Of a stretch of 64,000 nt of DNA, positions 61,287 to 64,000 are shown piece after piece. The position numbers and the translations under genes are program-made. The stretch lies in contig NZ_JAVHUY010000050.1 in assembly GCF_031085175.1 (NCBI RefSeq), positions 1 through 64,000 on the forward strand, read 5' to 3'. Numbering within the stretch: the stretch's first letter is position 1; each line of letters begins with the position of its first letter. The notes beneath the pieces were generated by a model. The model saw only the letters and a program-made list of their open reading frames with translations. It did not search any database and was not told the DNA's origin. The DNA is from Phytohabitans maris (GTDB lineage Bacteria; Actinomycetota; Actinomycetes; Mycobacteriales; Micromonosporaceae).

Positions 61287-62918
61287 ATGGCGGACTTGTT
61301 CGAGGACTACCGCCTCGGCCCGGGTTGGGACGAGATGTTCGGTGAGCCGAGCATGCCCCGCCCCACGTACGAGGCCTTGCATGCCACCCTCCAGCCACTG
61401 TCCAGCGCCGAGCTGGGCATCCGCGCGGAAGTGCTGGCGCGGGCGTTCCTCGACCAGGGCATCACGTTCGCCCTCAAGGGTGTCGAGCGCCCCTTTCCGC
61501 TCGACATCGTGCCGCGGATCATCGCCGCCGAGGAGTGGCGCACGGTCGAGGCCGGCGTGGCGCAGCGGATCCGGGCGCTGGAGGCGTTCCTCGACGACGT
61601 GTACGGCGCGGGTCAGGTGCTCGCCGACGGTGTGGTGCCCCGGCGGATCGTGGTCACCAGCGCCCACTTCCACCGCGAGGCGGCCGGCATCAACCCGCAC
61701 AACGGCGTGCGCATCCACGTCGCCGGCGTCGACCTGATCCGCGACGAGCAGGGCACGTTTCGGGTGCTGGAAGACAACGTGCGGGTGCCCTCCGGCGTCA
61801 GCTACGTGATGGAAAACCGGCGGGCGATGGCGCACGTGCTGCCCGAGGTGTTCGCCGCGACCCGGATCCAGCCCGTCGAGTCGTACCCGGGGCAGCTTTT
61901 GCGGGCCTTGCGCGCCGCGGCGCCGGTCGGTGTGCACGAGCCGACGGTGGTGGTCCTCACCCCCGGCGTGCACAACTCGGCGTATTTCGAGCACGCGCTC
62001 CTCGCCCGCGAGATGGGCGTCGAGCTGGTCGAGGGGCGTGACCTGGTCTGCGTCGGCAACGAGGTGGCCATGCGCACGACGGCCGGCGAGCAGCGGGTCG
62101 ACGTGATCTACCGGCGGATCGACGACGAGTTCCTCGACCCGGTGCACTTCCGGGCCGACTCGGTGATCGGCTGCGCGGGCCTGCTCAACGCCGCCCGCGC
62201 CGGCCGGGTCACGATCGCCAACGCGGTGGGCAACGGGGTGGCCGACGACAAGCTGCTGTACACGTACGTGCCGGACCTGATCCGCTACTTCCTCAACGAG
62301 GAGCCGATCCTGCCCAACGTGGAGACGTACCGGCTCGACGAAGATCCCGACGTCCTGAAGCACGTGCTCGACCACCTCGACGAGCTGGTGCTCAAGCCGG
62401 TCGACGGCTCCGGCGGGGCGGGCATCGTGATCGGCTCCCAGGCCACCGAGGAGCAGCTGGCCGCCGTGCGTTCGCGCATCGAGGTGGACCCGCGCGGCTG
62501 GATCGCGCAGCGCGAGGTGGCCCTCTCGATGGTGCCGACGCTGGTGGGCAACCGGCTGCGGGCCCGGCATGTCGACCTGCGGCCGTTCGCGGTCAACGAC
62601 GGGGAGAACGTCTGGGTCCTGCCCGGCGGGCTGACCCGGGTGGCGCTGCCCGAGGGCGCCCTCGTGGTCAACTCCAGCCAGGGCGGCGGCTCCAAGGACA
62701 CCTGGGTGCTCACCGAGACGCCGGGCGCGGTCGAGCCGGAGCCGCCCGAGGATGCGCCGGTGACGGTCGTGCCCAGTCCGCGCAGCCCCGACCCGGGTCC
62801 GGCGGCCGGGCCGGTCGCGGTCCAGCAGCAGCAACAGCAGCAGGCCGCGCGGGCTCCCCGCTCGCCGGCGGCCGCTGGCGAGCGCGCAGTGGCAGCCGCC
62901 CGGGAGCTGCCGTGCTGA
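61287..62918 (+). CDS. Circularly permuted type-2 ATP-grasp protein
   Basis: 543 aa. Circularly permuted ATP-grasp protein, expected to form amide or peptide-like bonds with ATP. Conserved segments: RPTYEALH, ERPFPLDIVPRIIAAEEWRTVEAGVAQRIRALEAFLDDVYG, RVLEDNVRVPSGVSYVMENR, KPVDGSGGAGIVIG and RPFAVNDGENVWVLPGGLTRVA. The last ~60 residues are low-complexity Pro/Ala with a Gln run. Overlaps the alpha-E gene by 7 bases. In many bacteria this protein, an alpha-E protein and a transglutaminase-like protease are encoded together; substrate unknown. Confidence 0.9.
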   Translation: MADLFEDYRLGPGWDEMFGEPSMPRPTYEALHATLQPLSSAELGIRAEVLARAFLDQGITFALKGVERPFPLDIVPRIIAAEEWRTVEAGVAQRIRALEAFLDDVYGAGQVLADGVVPRRIVVTSAHFHREAAGINPHNGVRIHVAGVDLIRDEQGTFRVLEDNVRVPSGVSYVMENRRAMAHVLPEVFAATRIQPVESYPGQLLRALRAAAPVGVHEPTVVVLTPGVHNSAYFEHALLAREMGVELVEGRDLVCVGNEVAMRTTAGEQRVDVIYRRIDDEFLDPVHFRADSVIGCAGLLNAARAGRVTIANAVGNGVADDKLLYTYVPDLIRYFLNEEPILPNVETYRLDEDPDVLKHVLDHLDELVLKPVDGSGGAGIVIGSQATEEQLAAVRSRIEVDPRGWIAQREVALSMVPTLVGNRLRARHVDLRPFAVNDGENVWVLPGGLTRVALPEGALVVNSSQGGGSKDTWVLTETPGAVEPEPPEDAPVTVVPSPRSPDPGPAAGPVAVQQQQQQQAARAPRSPAAAGERAVAAARELPC

Positions 62919-63940
62919 GCCGGATCGCGGAGTCGCTCTACTGGATCGGGCGGTACGTCGAGCGTGCCGAAGACACCGCCCGCATCCTCGACGTGCACCT
63001 GCACCGGATGCTCGCCGACCCGTGGGTCGACGAGCAGACCGCGTGCCGTTCGCTGCTCGGGGTGATGGGCTTCGCCTTGGCGGAGGCGGCGGGAGCGTCC
63101 GACCCGAGGAGCGGAGCGACGAGGACGGACGGCACCGGCGGCCAGGGCGCCCCGGCTGGCGGAGCGCCCATCGAGGGGCCGGTCTCGGCCGCCCGGGTGG
63201 TCGGCCTGCTCGGCCTCGACGAGCACAACCCGAGCTCGGTCGTTGGCGCGCTCGCCGCCGCCCGGGAAAACGCCCGCGGTGCCCGGGAGACCGTCTCATC
63301 CGAGATGTGGGAGACGCTCAACGCCACCTGGCACGGCCTGCCCGATGCCCGGCGCCGGGTGGAGCAGCAGGGCGTGCACGCGTTCTTCCGGTGGGTGCGC
63401 GAGCGCTGCTCGGTGCTCGCCGGCCTGACCGACGCCACGATGAGCCGCGACGAGGGCTGGCTCTTCCTGGTGCTGGGGCGCAGCGTGGAGCGGGTCGACA
63501 TGACCGCGCGGCTGCTCTCCACGCACGTCCGGGCCGGCGGCAGCATCCCCTCCTGGCTGACCCTGCTCCGCTCGTGCGGCGCCTGGGAGACCTATCTGCG
63601 CACCTACCGCGGCTCGCTCGACGACCGGCATGCCGCCGAGTTCCTGCTGCTCGACCGCCTCTTCCCGCGCTCGGTCTTCGCCGCGCTCTCCTCGGCCGAG
63701 TCGTGCCTGGCCGAGCTGGAGCCCGACCACAGCCGGGCCGGCGTCGCCACCGACGCCCAGCGGATCGTCGGCCGCTCCCGCACCAACCTGGAGTTTCGCG
63801 GCGCCGACGAGCTGATGGCCGACCTCGGCTCGGTGCTGGCCGGACTGGAGCGCACCTGCTCCCAGGTCAACGACGCGGTCTCCCGCCGCTACTTCCGCCA
63901 GACCTCGGCGGTGCTCTGGGTGCCGGAGGCGGTGGCCTGA
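62912..63940 (+). CDS. Alpha-E-domain protein
   Basis: 342 aa all-helical alpha-E (DUF403-type) protein found with circularly permuted ATP-grasp enzymes. Starts LSRIAESLYWIGRYVERAEDTARILDVHLHRM; later LFLVLGRSVERVDMTARLLSTHV and RRYFRQTSAVLWV. An insert of about 35 residues near residues 58-92 (SDPRSGATRTDGTG) is interspersed-repeat DNA in frame. GTG 62912 overlaps the ATP-grasp gene; the stop overlaps a 16-codon frame at 63940. Function unknown. Confidence 0.88.
   Translation: MLSRIAESLYWIGRYVERAEDTARILDVHLHRMLADPWVDEQTACRSLLGVMGFALAEAAGASDPRSGATRTDGTGGQGAPAGGAPIEGPVSAARVVGLLGLDEHNPSSVVGALAAARENARGARETVSSEMWETLNATWHGLPDARRRVEQQGVHAFFRWVRERCSVLAGLTDATMSRDEGWLFLVLGRSVERVDMTARLLSTHVRAGGSIPSWLTLLRSCGAWETYLRTYRGSLDDRHAAEFLLLDRLFPRSVFAALSSAESCLAELEPDHSRAGVATDAQRIVGRSRTNLEFRGADELMADLGSVLAGLERTCSQVNDAVSRRYFRQTSAVLWVPEAVA
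63085..63190. repeat. Interspersed repeat inserted in frame in the alpha-E gene
   Basis: Bases 63095-63139 match 35275-35319 (inside cydC, complement) at 37 of 45 positions by eye, in the same coding frame (DPRSGATRTDGTG against GPRSAATRPDGAG). Total addition is about 35 residues. Confidence 0.75.
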
Positions 63941-63990
63941 TGAGTGCTTCGAGCTGGCGGCCGCGGCCTTCGGGGATGGTGGCGCGGTGA
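63940..63990 (+). CDS. Possible 16-codon leader frame before the next gene
   Basis: ATG 63940 overlaps the alpha-E stop and encodes 16 residues ending TGA at 63988-63990. A GTG at 63987 overlapping this stop opens a frame to the window edge (VTSS...), where a transglutaminase-like gene would be expected from the usual order. Whether the leader is translated is unknown. Confidence 0.3.
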   Translation: MSASSWRPRPSGMVAR

Positions 63991-64000
63991 CGTCGTCGAG
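63987..64000 (+). CDS. Start of a third gene of the ATP-grasp cluster (cut by window)
   Basis: GTG ACG TCG TCG then the window ends. By the usual order ATP-grasp, alpha-E, transglutaminase-like protease, this would be the transglutaminase gene. Only four codons are visible, so the product is inference. Confidence 0.25.

Noticed and set aside
62823-62844. CAG-type repeat at the end of the ATP-grasp gene as a variable tract
   Set aside because: Only seven Gln codons with mixed CAG/CAA; short and common in low-complexity tails.

Overview
The window looks like chromosomal core sequence from a high-GC actinobacterium, most likely of the Micromonosporaceae (Actinoplanes / Micromonospora / Phytohabitans type). 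The reasons are the GC-rich third codon positions, frequent GTG/TTG starts, ATGA/GTGA stop-start overlaps, a conservon operon, a galE-galK pair, and short interspersed repeats of the GAGCGAAGCGAGC type. No rRNA, tRNA, CRISPR array, insertion sequence or prophage was seen. The family assignment is inference from gene content and protein resemblance; no search was run.

Layout. 1-2150: end of cysD and all of cysN (sulfate activation). 2422-4496: galE-galK on the minus strand. 4638-5633: CBS/CorC-type protein. 5634-7380: ECF sigma factor with a membrane-anchored Asp-box protein. 7465-10430: trpS, a 2H phosphoesterase, a YihY-type membrane protein and a small acidic protein. 10587-13205: three minus-strand regulators (LacI, MerR, TetR), the last divergent from a small membrane protein. 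13895-23805: a nucleoside uptake and salvage region with a BMP-type lipoprotein, a double ATPase with an apparent CTG start, two permeases, an extended cytidine deaminase, thymidine phosphorylase, a DUF4272 protein, a divergent rRNA methyltransferase and adenosine deaminase. 24224-29136: a conservon (sensor kinase, roadblock protein, DUF742 protein, GTPase). 29797-33646: two minus-strand genes of unknown role; the first carries the same C-terminal module as the conservon kinase. 33792-34989: PadR regulator and its usual membrane partner, convergent. 35038-40685: cydABDC. 40803-42148: M56 peptidase and BlaI-type repressor. 42338-42895: Uma2-family protein.

42935-49445 continues nucleoside catabolism: deoC with a full aldehyde dehydrogenase and a half-length one, divergent upp, a GPP34/GOLPH3 protein and a phospho-sugar mutase. 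49509-51416: Ser/Thr kinase. 51598-53166: acyl-CoA mutase large subunit. 53563-54828: M20 amidohydrolase. 54894-55820: DUF4349 lipoprotein. 55939-58186: MBL-fold protein and two unknowns in a tight operon. 58212-61002: gamma-glutamylcyclotransferase-like protein, flavoprotein disulfide reductase and DedA protein. 61287-64000: circularly permuted ATP-grasp, alpha-E protein and the start of a third gene.

How the genes work together. The transporter brings in nucleosides. Cdd and Add deaminate them. DeoA, the phospho-sugar mutase (possibly a phosphopentomutase) and DeoC break the sugar to acetaldehyde and glyceraldehyde 3-phosphate. Aldehyde dehydrogenase oxidises the aldehyde, and Upp recovers uracil. 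Several genes (tetR, add, deoC, padR, the CBS gene, the mutase gene) have a -10-like hexamer 6-8 nt before the start codon, suggesting leaderless mRNAs.

The observations most worth following are: the C-terminal module shared by the conservon kinase and the 919-residue protein beside it; a 45-bp repeat inserted in the same reading frame into cydC and the alpha-E gene; and the CTG start in the nucleoside transporter operon.
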